A DNA stretch of 64,000 nt. It comes from Stappia indica. GTDB lineage: Bacteria; Pseudomonadota; Alphaproteobacteria; Rhizobiales; Stappiaceae. A model generated the notes under the pieces. That model saw nothing but the letters and a program-made list of their open reading frames with translations, had not been told where the DNA came from and did not search any database. Positions 24,749-33,496 of the stretch are shown piece by piece. The first letter of the stretch is position 1. Each line of letters opens with the position of its first letter. The stretch is from the NCBI RefSeq assembly GCF_001696535.1, contig NZ_MBQE01000004.1, positions 248,001-312,000 of the forward strand. The letters run 5' to 3'. Made by a program: the position numbers and the translations under genes.

Positions 24749-25077
24749 GGGCGGCGGCAGGAGCAGGCCCGCTCGACCGCGCGATGCGGCTGGAGCGGCC
24801 CGAGCGGATCGAGGCGGGGGACGGCGAGGCGCAGACGATCTTCACCGACACCGGCCTCGTCTTCGTGGAACTGGCGCCGGCGAGCCTTGCCGAGCGGCAG
24901 GCGGGCGGACGGCACGACGGCATCGCCACCCATGTGGCGCGGCTGCGCACCGGCACGGGCATTGCCGGCGGCTGGCGGCTGAGCGAAGGCGCGCGGCGCT
25001 TCCGCGTGCTCGCCGTCGACGACACGGCAAGGCGGAGCGGGTTTGTCGCCTGCCTCATCGAGGAGGAGGGACGATGA
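24745..25077 (+). CDS. GTA head closure protein (g7)
   Basis: A 110-aa protein of the head-closure (stopper) type that follows the connector in HK97-like modules. The stretch RLERPERIEAGDGEAQTIFT, then VFVELAPASLAERQAGGRHD and a C-terminal RRFRVLAVDD fit this small beta-barrel family. It starts with GTG overlapping the connector stop (GTGA), and its stop overlaps the next ATG (ATGA). Placement between g6 and g8 supports the call. Confidence 0.85.
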   Translation: MRAAAGAGPLDRAMRLERPERIEAGDGEAQTIFTDTGLVFVELAPASLAERQAGGRHDGIATHVARLRTGTGIAGGWRLSEGARRFRVLAVDDTARRSGFVACLIEEEGR

Positions 25078-25484
25078 GCGCGCAGGGCGACTTGCGGGCG
25101 GCGCTGGTGAAGGCCTTGCGCGCGGATGCCGATCTAACCGCGCTGACGGGGGGCGAGCGGGTGCATGACGGAGCACCGCGCGGGGGTGCGCATCCTTTCA
25201 TCGAACTCGGCCCCATCGTCTCGCGGCCGTTGCTTTCGAGCGCGGAGGAGGGCGAAGAGCACGAGGCGGAGATCCTGGTGCATTCCCGCAAGGAGGCGCG
25301 CGGCGAGGTTGCCGCGCTGATGGCGGCGGCTCGCGAGGCGGTGCTGAACGGCACGGCCGGATTTCTCGACGGGCATGTGCTGGTCAATGCGGGCGCGATG
25401 GACGAGCGCAGCGAGCGGCTGGCCGACGGACGGACCTGGCGCGGCCGGCTGCGGCTGCGGCTGGTGAGCGAGCCGGCGGACTAG
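25074..25484 (+). CDS. GTA tail terminator-like protein, DUF3168 (g8)
   Basis: A 136-aa DUF3168 protein, the family that caps the tail tube and binds the head in HK97-like phages. It starts DLRAALVKALRADADLTALT and contains GGAHPFIELGPIVSRPLLSS and EHEAEILVHSRKEARGEVAA, the usual landmarks. The ATG is coupled to the head closure gene by a 4-nt overlap, with GGAGGAGGG just upstream. Confidence 0.9.
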   Translation: MSAQGDLRAALVKALRADADLTALTGGERVHDGAPRGGAHPFIELGPIVSRPLLSSAEEGEEHEAEILVHSRKEARGEVAALMAAAREAVLNGTAGFLDGHVLVNAGAMDERSERLADGRTWRGRLRLRLVSEPAD

Positions 25485-25520
25485 AACGCGGATCAGGGCG
25501 ACAGGGAAAAGGAGGCGGAG

Positions 25521-25934
25521 ATGGCCGCACAGGCAGGCAGGAACCTTTTGCTGAAATGCGATGCGACTGGAAGCGGGAGCTTCGTCACCATGGCCGGGCT
25601 GAAGGCGCGGCGCATCGCGCTCAACGCCGGCAGCGTCGACATCACCGACGGCGACAGTTTCGGGCGCTGGCGCGAGCTGCTGTCGGGCGCCGGCACCCGC
25701 TCGGCCAGCATCTCGGGCGGCGGCATCTTCCGCGACAAGGCGGCGGACGGGACCGTGCGGGCGATGTTCTTCGACGGGACGATCCGCACCTGGCAGGTGG
25801 TGGTGCCGGATTTCGGCACGATCAGCGGACCGTTCCAGGTGAGCGCGCTCGACTATGCCGGCACCCATGACGGCGAGGTGACCTATGAGCTGGCGCTGGA
25901 ATCGGCCGGCGAAATCACCTTCACGGCGGCCTGA
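25521..25934 (+). CDS. GTA major tail tube protein (TP901-1 type, g9)
   Basis: A 137-aa tube protein of the TP901-1 major tail family. It opens with AGRNLLLKCDATGSGSFVTM and has the family landmarks INAGSVDITD-like LNAGSVDITDGDSFGRWREL, MFFDGTIRTWQVVVPDFGTI and YAGTHDGEVTYELALESAGE. The ATG at 25521 has GGAGG 5 nt upstream, one of the better ribosome sites of the cluster, as fits an abundant product. It is separated from g8 by 36 bp and from g10 by 2 bp. Confidence 0.92.
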   Translation: MAAQAGRNLLLKCDATGSGSFVTMAGLKARRIALNAGSVDITDGDSFGRWRELLSGAGTRSASISGGGIFRDKAADGTVRAMFFDGTIRTWQVVVPDFGTISGPFQVSALDYAGTHDGEVTYELALESAGEITFTAA

Positions 25935-25936
25935 CC

Positions 25937-26305
25937 ATGGGACGGGACAACGGATTGCCGGCGAACCGCCATCGCGGCGAAGTGGCGGCACGGCTCGGCG
26001 GACGCAATCGCCGGCTGGTGCTGACGCTGGGCGCGCTGGCGGAGCTGGAAGCGGCCTATGGGGCTGAGGACATGGCGGCGCTCACCGAGCGCTTCGCCGA
26101 GGCGCGGCTTTCGGCGCGCGACGTGATCCGCATCCTCGGGGCCGGCCTGCGCGGCGCCGGCGAGGAGATCTGCGACGAGGAGGTGGCGCGGCTGGACCAT
26201 GCCGATGGCGTGGCCGGGCTGGCGTTGCTGTCGGCGGAGCTGCTGCACGCGACCTTTGCCGGCAGCGCCGATGCGGCCGGAGACGAGACGCCGCCGGACC
26301 CTTGA
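25937..26305 (+). CDS. gene transfer agent family protein, tail assembly chaperone (g10)
   Basis: A 122-aa protein of the GTA-specific g10 family, equivalent in place to the G/GT tail chaperones of phages that hold the tape measure. The pattern NRRLVLTLGALAELEAAYGA near residue 28 and FAEARLSARDVIRILGAGLR near 53 is diagnostic, and the tail end is acidic. The ATG begins 2 bp after g9; the stop overlaps the next start by 4 nt. No frameshift site of the G/GT kind is needed because g10.1 has its own start. Confidence 0.9.
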   Translation: MGRDNGLPANRHRGEVAARLGGRNRRLVLTLGALAELEAAYGAEDMAALTERFAEARLSARDVIRILGAGLRGAGEEICDEEVARLDHADGVAGLALLSAELLHATFAGSADAAGDETPPDP

Positions 26306-26586
26306 GCGCCGCGTCCGCCGGGCCGCAGGCGGGCGCGGGCGAACGGCGGCCCTTTCCCTGGAACGAGGCGATGGGCCTGTGCATGGGCCGGCTCGGCTGG
26401 TCGCCGGACAGCTTCTGGCGGGCAACGCCGCGCGAGCTGGCGGCGGTGCTGGCCGGTCTCAAGGGTAGCAATACGCGCGATCTGCGCCCGCTGGCGCGAG
26501 CCGGGCTGGAGGCGTTGATGCAGCGCTTCCCCGATGCGGCGGCGGGCAGGGGCACGGAACGGCAGGAGGGCGGCGATGAGCGCTGA
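26302..26586 (+). CDS. GTA tail assembly chaperone, rcc01693 type (g10.1)
   Basis: A 94-aa protein with FPWNEAMGLCMGRLGWSPDS near residue 18 followed by FWRATPRELAAVLAGLKG, the pattern of the small rcc01693-like chaperone found between g10 and g11 of RcGTA-type clusters. The start is TTG, overlapping the g10 stop (TTGA); no ATG is available before the conserved part. It overlaps the tape measure gene by 11 nt. Confidence 0.88.
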   Translation: MSAASAGPQAGAGERRPFPWNEAMGLCMGRLGWSPDSFWRATPRELAAVLAGLKGSNTRDLRPLARAGLEALMQRFPDAAAGRGTERQEGGDER

Positions 26587-27154
26587 GGGACTGGAGCTGG
26601 ACGAGGCGGAGCGGCTGCGCGCCGCCATGGAGGATGTTCGCAGCGCCTCGCGCGATGCGGCCGGCGTGCTGTCGCGCGGGCTGCGCCAGGCGCTGGTCGA
26701 CGGCCGCTCGCTGGAGCAGGTGCTGCGGTCGGCGGCGCTGTCGTTGTCGAACCGGGCCCTGAGCGCAGCGCTGGCGCCGGTGGAGCAGGGGATCTCCAGC
26801 GGGATCTCCGGCCTTGCCGGGCAGCTGTTCTCGGGGCTTGCGTCGGGATTTTCGGGCGGGGGCATCCTGCCCTTCGCCAAGGGCGGTGTCGTTGCCGCGC
26901 CCGGCTATTTCCCGCTGCCGGGAGGCGGCGCGGATGCGCTGGGGCTGATGGGCGAGGCGGGTGCGGAGGCGGTGCTGCCACTGTCGCGCGATGCCAGCGG
27001 GCGGCTGGGCGTTGCCGCAGGCGGCGGCGGACAGGCGACGCCGCAGATCGTCTTCAATGTGGAGGCGAGGGACGCGGAAAGCTTCGCACGTTCGGAAGCG
27101 CAGATCGCAACAATGGTTGCCCGCGCCGTCGGACGGGGACGGCGCGGGCTTTGA
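26576..27154 (+). CDS. GTA tape measure protein, short (g11)
   Basis: A 192-aa tape measure that sets tail length. It has an N-terminal helical part (DEAERLRAAMEDVRSASRDA, LRSAALSLSNRALSAALAPV), a Gly-rich middle (LASGFSGGGILPFAKGGVVA) and the FPLPGGGADALGLMGEAGAE segment seen in small tape measures of this class. It is short: at about 1.5 angstrom per residue it would give a tail near 29 nm. The ATG at 26576 has GGAGGGCGGCG upstream. The tail operon is then interrupted by an antisense DUF465 gene before g12. Confidence 0.9.
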   Translation: MSAEGLELDEAERLRAAMEDVRSASRDAAGVLSRGLRQALVDGRSLEQVLRSAALSLSNRALSAALAPVEQGISSGISGLAGQLFSGLASGFSGGGILPFAKGGVVAAPGYFPLPGGGADALGLMGEAGAEAVLPLSRDASGRLGVAAGGGGQATPQIVFNVEARDAESFARSEAQIATMVARAVGRGRRGL

Positions 27155-27192
27155 CGTCGGGCCTGAAGAGGAGGGGCTCAGACACCGGCGTT

Positions 27193-27432
27193 TCAGGTGG
27201 CGGCGAGCATCGCCGCGATTTCGTCCTTCAGGTGAAGGCGCTGCTTCTTGAGGTCTTCCAGGGCCTCGTCGGAGGCCGGGGTCACATCGGTCTCTATCCG
27301 GTGAATCTCCCGGTTGACGTCGTGGTAGCTGTCGGCGAGCCGCGCGAAATGGCCGTTGGAAACCTTCAGCTCGTGCAAGGCAGCGACCTTGTCCGGGAAT
27401 TCCTCGTGCAACTCGTGGGGAACATGACTCAT
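27193..27432 (-). CDS. DUF465/YdcH family protein, antisense inside GTA cluster
   Basis: A 79-aa protein of two amphipathic helices: FPDKVAALHELKVSNGHFAR then EALEDLKKQRLHLKDEIAAM, the YdcH/DUF465 pattern, at the family's usual length of 70-80 residues. Such proteins are small cytosolic coiled hairpins of unknown role. The ATG at 27432 has AGGAG about 11 nt upstream; longer frames upstream are the shadow of g12. It lies between g11 and g12 in the opposite direction, so its transcript runs against the GTA message. This is out of keeping with all other genes of the cluster. Confidence 0.88.
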   Translation of the reverse strand: MSHVPHELHEEFPDKVAALHELKVSNGHFARLADSYHDVNREIHRIETDVTPASDEALEDLKKQRLHLKDEIAAMLAAT

Positions 27433-27546
27433 GTCCGGTAGATCTCCTGTGACGCGAAGACACTGCCCCGCCGTGGCGGAGCGAACCTTGAGGAAGATCA
27501 AACTCGCGGCATTTCTTTCCAACAATCGCAAATGGGGGGCGCTGCG

Positions 27547-28203
27547 ATGACGCCCGGCTTCATCGAGGAACGCTTTCCGCTCGGCGTCGCCTTCGGCGCC
27601 AGCGGCGGGCCGCAATGGCGCACGGAAGTGGTGACGCTGGCCTCCGGCGCCGAGATGCGCAACGCCCGCTGGGCCGGGTCGAGACGGCGCTACGATGCCG
27701 GCAGCGGCGTGCGCTCGCTCGCCGACCTGCAGGAAGTGGCCGGCTTCTTCGAGCGCATGCGCGGGCGGCTGATCGGCTTCCGCTTCCGCGATCCCTTCGA
27801 CAACCTGTCTGCGGCGACCGGCAACACGGTCGGCCCGCTCGATTGCCGGATCGGCACGGGCGACGGGACGCGGGTAGAGTTTCCGCTCGCCAAGAGCTAC
27901 GGGGCGGGCGAGGGCGCGGCGCTGCGGCGGATCGAAAAGCCGGTGGCCGGCTCCGTACGGGTCGCGGTCGGCGGCTCTGAGCTTGCCGAGGGGGCGGGGT
28001 TCACCTGCGATCCGGCGAGCGGGCTGGTGGTGCTGGCAACCGCTCCTGCGCCGGGCGCGGCGGTGACGGCGGGCTTTCGCTTCGACGTGCCGGTGCGCTT
28101 CGACACCGACCGGCTGGAGCTGAGCCTGACCCATTTCGAGGCCGGGCGCGTGCCGACGATCCCGCTCGTGGAGATCACGCCGGACGGGGGAGAGGCGCCA
28201 TGA
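27547..28203 (+). CDS. GTA distal tail protein, DUF2460/TIGR02217 (g12)
   Basis: A 218-aa DUF2460 protein, the distal tail/hub protein of RcGTA-like particles. Landmarks are FIEERFPLGVAFGASGGPQW at the start, RYDAGSGVRSLADLQEVAGF, RGRLIGFRFRDPFDNLSAAT and a C-terminal FEAGRVPTIPLVEI. The ATG at 27547 has a GGGGGG site 7 nt upstream; an alternative start five codons earlier is less likely. Separated from g11 by the antisense DUF465 gene. Its stop overlaps g13 (ATGA). Confidence 0.92.
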   Translation: MTPGFIEERFPLGVAFGASGGPQWRTEVVTLASGAEMRNARWAGSRRRYDAGSGVRSLADLQEVAGFFERMRGRLIGFRFRDPFDNLSAATGNTVGPLDCRIGTGDGTRVEFPLAKSYGAGEGAALRRIEKPVAGSVRVAVGGSELAEGAGFTCDPASGLVVLATAPAPGAAVTAGFRFDVPVRFDTDRLELSLTHFEAGRVPTIPLVEITPDGGEAP

Positions 28204-29078
28204 GGACGGTTCCTCCGGGACTGGCCGCGCGCGCGGGCGCGCAGGCAACAACACTCGCCACCTGCTGGCGGCTGACACGGGTCGACGGCACGGTGCTCGG
28301 CTTCACCGATCACGACAGGGTGCTCGCCTTCGAGGGGACGGAGTTTCGGCCCGAACTGGGCTTCGAGGCGAGCGCCACGGACATGGCGCCCGATTTCGCC
28401 ACCGGCACCAGCGAGGCGGCCGGCATCCTCGCCTCCGACCGGATCGCCGAAGCGGATCTTGCCGCCGGACTGTGGGACGGCGGGCGGGTCGAGATCTTCC
28501 TAGTCGACTGGCAGGCGCCGGAGCACCGGATGCTGCTGCGCCGCGCCGTCATCGGCGAGGTGACGCGGGCGGGCAATGCCTTTCGCGCCGAGCTGCGCGG
28601 GCTGGCGCATCTGCTCGACATCCCGCAGGGGCGGGTGTTCTCGCATCTGTGCGATGCCGATCTCGGCGACGGGCGCTGCGGTGTGGATCTCGTTGCCGGC
28701 GGCTTCCGGCTGGAAGGCACGGTGGCGGCGGGTTCGACCGCCGGGCGGATCAGGGTGGACGGCATTGCCGGGCCGCCGCGCGACTGGTTTGCCGGCGGGC
28801 GGCTGGAAGTCGGCGGGCACGTCGGCGAGGTGGTCTCCGACCGGGTCGAGGAGGGGCTGCGGATCGTCGAGCTGATGACGCCTTTGCCCGCACAGGTGGC
28901 TGCCGGTGCGGCCGTGCAGCTCACCGCCGGCTGCGACAAGCGCTTCGCCAGTTGCCGCGAGAAATTCGCCAACGCGCTCAACTTCCAGGGTTTTCCGCAC
29001 ATGCCGGGCTCCGAACGGGTGCTGGCCTATCCGAGCCGCGGCGCGGCGGAGAACGACGGCGGCGCGCTGGTGCGCTGA
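28200..29078 (+). CDS. GTA tail protein, DUF2163 / phage BR0599 type (g13)
   Basis: A 292-aa tail-tip protein. The N-terminal part ATCWRLTRVDGTVLGFTDHD and FEASATDMAPDFATGTSEAA is DUF2163; the C-terminal part has the Cys-containing block AGCDKRFASCREKFANALNF then FQGFPHMPGSERVLAYPS, typical of the BR0599 tail hub family, in which the Cys residues are thought to bind metal. Further Cys residues lie in FSHLCDADLGDGRCGVDL. It is coupled to g12 by a 4-nt overlap. Confidence 0.92.
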   Translation: MRTVPPGLAARAGAQATTLATCWRLTRVDGTVLGFTDHDRVLAFEGTEFRPELGFEASATDMAPDFATGTSEAAGILASDRIAEADLAAGLWDGGRVEIFLVDWQAPEHRMLLRRAVIGEVTRAGNAFRAELRGLAHLLDIPQGRVFSHLCDADLGDGRCGVDLVAGGFRLEGTVAAGSTAGRIRVDGIAGPPRDWFAGGRLEVGGHVGEVVSDRVEEGLRIVELMTPLPAQVAAGAAVQLTAGCDKRFASCREKFANALNFQGFPHMPGSERVLAYPSRGAAENDGGALVR

Positions 29079-29116
29079 CACTTTCACGAAGACTGGGACA
29101 CTACGGGAGGCACGTC

Positions 29117-29563
29117 ATGGTGCTGCGAAGCGACATCCTTTGCGAGGCGCGGCGCTGGATCGGCACGCCCTATCGCCACCAGGGCAGCTGCCGGGGCGCG
29201 GGCTGCGATTGCCTGGGCCTTGTGCGCGGGGTGTGGCGGGCGATCCACGGCACGGAGCCGGAGGCACCGCCCCCTTACAGCCGCGACTGGGCCGAGGCGG
29301 ATGCGCGCGAGACGCTGCTCGCCGCCGCGCGCCGCCACATGGAGGAGCGCCCGCTCGCCGAGGCGCGGCCGGGCGACGTGCTGCTGTTCCGCTGGCGCGA
29401 CGGGGCGCCGGTGAAGCATGCGGGCTTTCTCTCCAGCGATCTGGCGGGCGCAGAGCCTGCGATGATCCACGCCTATGAAGGCCTGTCGGTCTCCGAAAGT
29501 CCGCTGGTGCCGGCCTGGCGGCGTCGGATCGCCGCCGTCTTCGCCTTTCCGGGAGCACGCTGA
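29117..29563 (+). CDS. GTA NlpC/P60 tail peptidase (g14)
   Basis: A 148-aa NlpC/P60 cell-wall peptidase at the tail tip that helps the particle or its DNA cross peptidoglycan. The catalytic Cys lies in GAGCDCLGLVRGVWR near residue 34, and the catalytic His in APVKHAGFLS near 103. Start ATG has GGGAGG 6 nt upstream. The stop overlaps the g15 start (TGATG). The length and motif spacing are as in RcGTA g14. Confidence 0.92.
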   Translation: MVLRSDILCEARRWIGTPYRHQGSCRGAGCDCLGLVRGVWRAIHGTEPEAPPPYSRDWAEADARETLLAAARRHMEERPLAEARPGDVLLFRWRDGAPVKHAGFLSSDLAGAEPAMIHAYEGLSVSESPLVPAWRRRIAAVFAFPGAR

Positions 29564-32500
29564 TGGCAACGCTCGTTCTGGCGGCCGCCGGCAAGGCGCT
29601 GGGCGCGGCCTTTCTCGGCAGCACCGGCGCGATCCTCGGCCAGGCGGCCGGCGCGCTGGCGGGCCATGCGCTCGACCAGCGGCTGTTCGGCCAGACACGC
29701 ACCATCGAGGGGCGGCGGCTGTCGGATCTTTCCGTGCAGTCCTCGGCGGAAGGCGCGCCGCTGCCGCTGGTCTATGGTCGGGTGCGGCTGGCCGGGCAGG
29801 TGGTCTGGGCGACCCGCTTCGAGGAGGAGGTGCGCGAGGAAACCACCGGCGGCAAGGGCGGCGGGAGCAGCACGCGGGTGCGCAGCTACCGCTATCACGC
29901 AAGCTTTGCCGTGGCGTTGTGCCAGGGGCCGATCTCGCATGTCGGGGCGATCTGGGCGGACGGCAAGCCGATGGAGCTGACCGGCGTGACCTGGCGGCTC
30001 TACAAGGGCGAGGCGGACCAGCCGCCGGACCCGCTGATCGCGGCGCTGCAGGAGGCGACGCCCGCCTATCGCGGCACCGCCTATGCGGTGTTCGAGCGGC
30101 TGCCGCTGGAGGAATTCGGCGACCGGTTGCCGCAGCTGACCTTCGAGGTGGTGCGCGCTGTCGAGCCGCTGGAGGAGATGGTGCGGGCGGTGACGATCAT
30201 CCCCGGTGCGGGCGAATTCGTCTACGAGCCGGCGGAAGTGACCTGGACGGTGCGGCCGGGCGTCTCCGAACGCGCCAACCGTCACGTCTCCCATGCGCCG
30301 AGCAACTGGTCCGCTTCCGTCGACGAATTGCAGGCGCTGTGCCCGAACCTGGAGCAGGTGGCGCTGGTGACCGCATGGTTCGGCGACGACCTGCGTGCCG
30401 GCCACTGCACGATCCGACCGAAGGTGGAAACGCGCGGCCGCCAGACGCGCGGCGCCACATGGCGGGTCGCGGGTCTTTCCGGCGCGGTGGCCGAGGAGGT
30501 GAGCCGGCACGAGGGCCTGCCTGCCTATGGCGGCACGCCGTCGGATGCGAGCGTCGTGCGGGCGATCCGCGACCTGAAGGCGCGCGGGCTGAAGGTGGCG
30601 CTCTACCCCTTCCTGCTGATGGACGTGCCGCCCGGCAACGCTCTCCCCGACCCTTACGGCGGGGGCGAACAGGCGCCGCATCCCTGGCGCGGGCGCATCA
30701 CCGGCGCGCTTGCTCCCGGCCTCGACGGGTCGCCGGACGGAACGGCGGCAGCACACGCCGAGATCGCCGCCTTTGCCGGCACTTCGCATGCGGGGCAGTT
30801 CTCGCCGTCAGGCGACGGTGTGTCGTATCTCGGCCCCAACGAGTGGAGCTATCGCCGCTTCGTGTTGCATCACGCGGCGCTCGCCAAGGCGGCCGGCGGG
30901 GTCGATGCCTTCCTGATCGGCTCGGAAATGCGCGGCCTGACGCGGCTTTGCGACGCGCCCGGCAGCTTCCCCTTCGTCGAGGTGCTGCGCCAGCTGGCCG
31001 GTGAGGTGCGCACGCTGCTGCCCGAAGCGGCGATCACCTATGCGGCCGACTGGAGCGAATATGGCGGCTACCAGCGCGGGAGCGGTGAGCTGCGCTTTCC
31101 GCTCGATCCGCTGTGGGCCGATCCGCAGATCGATGCGGTGGGCATCGATGCGTATTTTCCACTCGCCGACCAGCGCGAGGACGGCGACCCGGACGGCACT
31201 GTCGACCCCTACGACATCGCCGCGCTGGCCGGGGCGGTCGAGGGCGGCGAGGATTACGACTGGTACTATGCGAGCGAGGCGGACCGGCGCGCAGGCCTCC
31301 GCTCCCCGATCAGCGACGGGGCGCACGGCAAGCCCTGGGTGTACCGCGCCAAGGACCTGAACGGCTGGTGGTCGAACCCGCATGTGGAGCGGGTCGGCGG
31401 TGCGGAGACCGGCACGCCGACGCCCTGGGTGCCGCAGTCCAAGCCGATCTGGCTGACGGAGCTGGGCGTGCCGGCGATCAGCCGCGGCGCCAACCAGCCG
31501 AATGTCTTCTTCGACGCGAAATCCTCCGAATCCGCCTGGCCGCGCTTTTCCGACGGCGGGCGCGACGACCTGATCCAGCGCCGGGCGCTGGAGGCGGTGA
31601 TCGGCCGCTGGTCGGGATGGCATCCGGAGCTCGGCGCCGGCGACAACCCGCTCTCGCCGCTCTATGGCGGCCCGATGGTCGATCCGGCGCGCATCCACCT
31701 GTGGGCCTGGGACGCGCGGCCGTTTCCGGCCTTTCCGACGGCAACGGACCTGTGGGCAGATGGCAGCAACTGGCGCGCCGGCCACTGGCTGAACGGCCGG
31801 CTGGGCGGGCTGTCGCTGGCCGGGTTGGTGCGGGCGATCGCCGCAGATTTCGGCCTGCCGGACGATCTGATCCGGCTCGGCGGCCTCTCCGGCACGCTGG
31901 ACGGGATCGCGCTGGCCGGGCCCGTGGCGCCGCGCGACGTGCTGGCGCCGCTGATCGAGGCACATGGCGCGCTTGCCGTCGACCGGGGCGATGCGCTGGC
32001 GCTGCTGCCGGCCTGGTCGCCGGCCGTCACTGAGCTGGATGCGGGCGGGATCCTGGCCGGCGATGCCGACCGCCCGGCGCTGTCGCTGCGGCGAAGCGAG
32101 ACGGCGGACCTGCCGGCGGAGGTGCGGATTGCCGCGCGCGATGCGACCCGCGAGCACCGACGCTTCGTCGTGTCCTCGCGCCGGATCGAGGGGCATGGCG
32201 CGCGGGTGGAGGAACTGGATCTCGGTGCGGCGCTCGACCCGGCGCTGGCCGCGGGACTCGCCGACCGGCTGCTGATGCGGCGCTGGAACGAGCGCGAGGA
32301 GGCGCAGCTGGCGCTGCCTCCGGGGCGGCTGGAACCGGAGGCCGGCGATGTGGTGCGCCTTGCCGCCGACCCCCTGCTGGGGCGCGAGGAGGCGCTCGAC
32401 ATCCGCATCGACGGCGTGGAGGAGGCAGCGGGGCGCCGGCTGACCGGCAGGGTGGTGCGCCGGCCGCCACCGAGCGCGGCCCGCGCCATCGGCGGCGAGG

Positions 32501-33471
32501 CGCGTCCGCGCAGCATCACCGCAACGGCCGGCGGGGTGGAGGCGGTGATCCTCGACCTGCCACCGCTGCCCGGCGACAGCGCGCCGCAGGCTCCGCGTCT
32601 GGCCGTGTTCAGCGCGCCCTGGCCGGGGGCGGTCGACGTCTATCGCTGGCGCGACGGCCTGTCGCCGATGCGCCATGCACGGGCCGAAAGTCCGGCGCTG
32701 ATCGGCACGCTGGTGACCGAGCTGCCGCCTGGGCCGGTGGCGATCTGGGACCGGGGCAGCCGGCCGGTGGTGGAGATTTCCGGCGGCACCCTGTCCTCGG
32801 CGAGCGAGGAGGCGGTGTTGTCGGGGGGCAATGCGCTGGCGGTGCTGGGCGCGGCCGGCGGGCTGGAGGTGCTGCAATTCGCCAGCGCCGAACTGGTCGG
32901 CCCGCGCCGCTACCGCCTGTCGATGCTGCTGCGCGGCCAGCAGGGAACGGAAGAGGCGGCGCGCGCGCCGACGCCGGCCGGCAGCCGGGTGGTGCTGATC
33001 GACGACGCGCTGCTGCCGCTGCCGCTGACCCTCGACGAGATCGGCATCGGCTTTTCCTATGCGGCGCTGCCGGCGGGACACGCGCTCGACAGTCTCGCCC
33101 GCATCGATCTTGCCCATACGGCGACCGCGCGCGGGCTGATGCCTTTCGCACCGGTGCATGGCCGCGCGCGGCGGCTTGCGGGCGGCGAGGTGCGGTTCGA
33201 GTGGATCCGCCGCACGCGCATCGGCGGCGACGGCTGGCGCGAGGGCGATGTGCCGCTCAGCGAGGAGCGCGAGGAGTATCTCGCCGAACTGCTGGACGAG
33301 GGCGGCATTGCCCGCTGGTCGGCGACCGTCACAAGCCCCGAGGCGGTGCTGACGGCAGCGCAGGAAACGGCCGCCTTCGGCGGACCGCAGGCGGTCTTCC
33401 GGCTTCGGGTCCAGCAGGTTTCGGCCAGTACGGGGCCGGGGCTCGCGGGCCTTTTCGAGCTGCAGCCCTGA
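29563..33471 (+). CDS. GTA host-specificity/megatron protein with TIM-barrel domain (g15)
   Basis: A 1302-aa baseplate protein, the largest in the cluster. The N-terminal membrane-like Ala/Gly part (1-45) leads into the hub region (VYGRVRLAGQVVWATRFEEE). The GTA TIM-barrel-like glycosidase domain spans about 420-760, with SYLGPNEWSYRRFVLHHAAL, SEMRGLTRLCDAPGSFPFVE, AADWSEYGGYQRGSGELRFP and WLTELGVPAISRGANQPNVF. A phage-tail domain and the C-terminal RcGTA-type domain follow (MLLRGQQGTEEAARAPTPAG). It should recognise or degrade the recipient surface. Length and order agree with RcGTA g15. It is translationally coupled to g14. Confidence 0.94.
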   Translation: MATLVLAAAGKALGAAFLGSTGAILGQAAGALAGHALDQRLFGQTRTIEGRRLSDLSVQSSAEGAPLPLVYGRVRLAGQVVWATRFEEEVREETTGGKGGGSSTRVRSYRYHASFAVALCQGPISHVGAIWADGKPMELTGVTWRLYKGEADQPPDPLIAALQEATPAYRGTAYAVFERLPLEEFGDRLPQLTFEVVRAVEPLEEMVRAVTIIPGAGEFVYEPAEVTWTVRPGVSERANRHVSHAPSNWSASVDELQALCPNLEQVALVTAWFGDDLRAGHCTIRPKVETRGRQTRGATWRVAGLSGAVAEEVSRHEGLPAYGGTPSDASVVRAIRDLKARGLKVALYPFLLMDVPPGNALPDPYGGGEQAPHPWRGRITGALAPGLDGSPDGTAAAHAEIAAFAGTSHAGQFSPSGDGVSYLGPNEWSYRRFVLHHAALAKAAGGVDAFLIGSEMRGLTRLCDAPGSFPFVEVLRQLAGEVRTLLPEAAITYAADWSEYGGYQRGSGELRFPLDPLWADPQIDAVGIDAYFPLADQREDGDPDGTVDPYDIAALAGAVEGGEDYDWYYASEADRRAGLRSPISDGAHGKPWVYRAKDLNGWWSNPHVERVGGAETGTPTPWVPQSKPIWLTELGVPAISRGANQPNVFFDAKSSESAWPRFSDGGRDDLIQRRALEAVIGRWSGWHPELGAGDNPLSPLYGGPMVDPARIHLWAWDARPFPAFPTATDLWADGSNWRAGHWLNGRLGGLSLAGLVRAIAADFGLPDDLIRLGGLSGTLDGIALAGPVAPRDVLAPLIEAHGALAVDRGDALALLPAWSPAVTELDAGGILAGDADRPALSLRRSETADLPAEVRIAARDATREHRRFVVSSRRIEGHGARVEELDLGAALDPALAAGLADRLLMRRWNEREEAQLALPPGRLEPEAGDVVRLAADPLLGREEALDIRIDGVEEAAGRRLTGRVVRRPPPSAARAIGGEARPRSITATAGGVEAVILDLPPLPGDSAPQAPRLAVFSAPWPGAVDVYRWRDGLSPMRHARAESPALIGTLVTELPPGPVAIWDRGSRPVVEISGGTLSSASEEAVLSGGNALAVLGAAGGLEVLQFASAELVGPRRYRLSMLLRGQQGTEEAARAPTPAGSRVVLIDDALLPLPLTLDEIGIGFSYAALPAGHALDSLARIDLAHTATARGLMPFAPVHGRARRLAGGEVRFEWIRRTRIGGDGWREGDVPLSEEREEYLAELLDEGGIARWSATVTSPEAVLTAAQETAAFGGPQAVFRLRVQQVSASTGPGLAGLFELQP

Positions 33472-33496
33472 TTTCCCAACAGAACGGGAGAGACCC

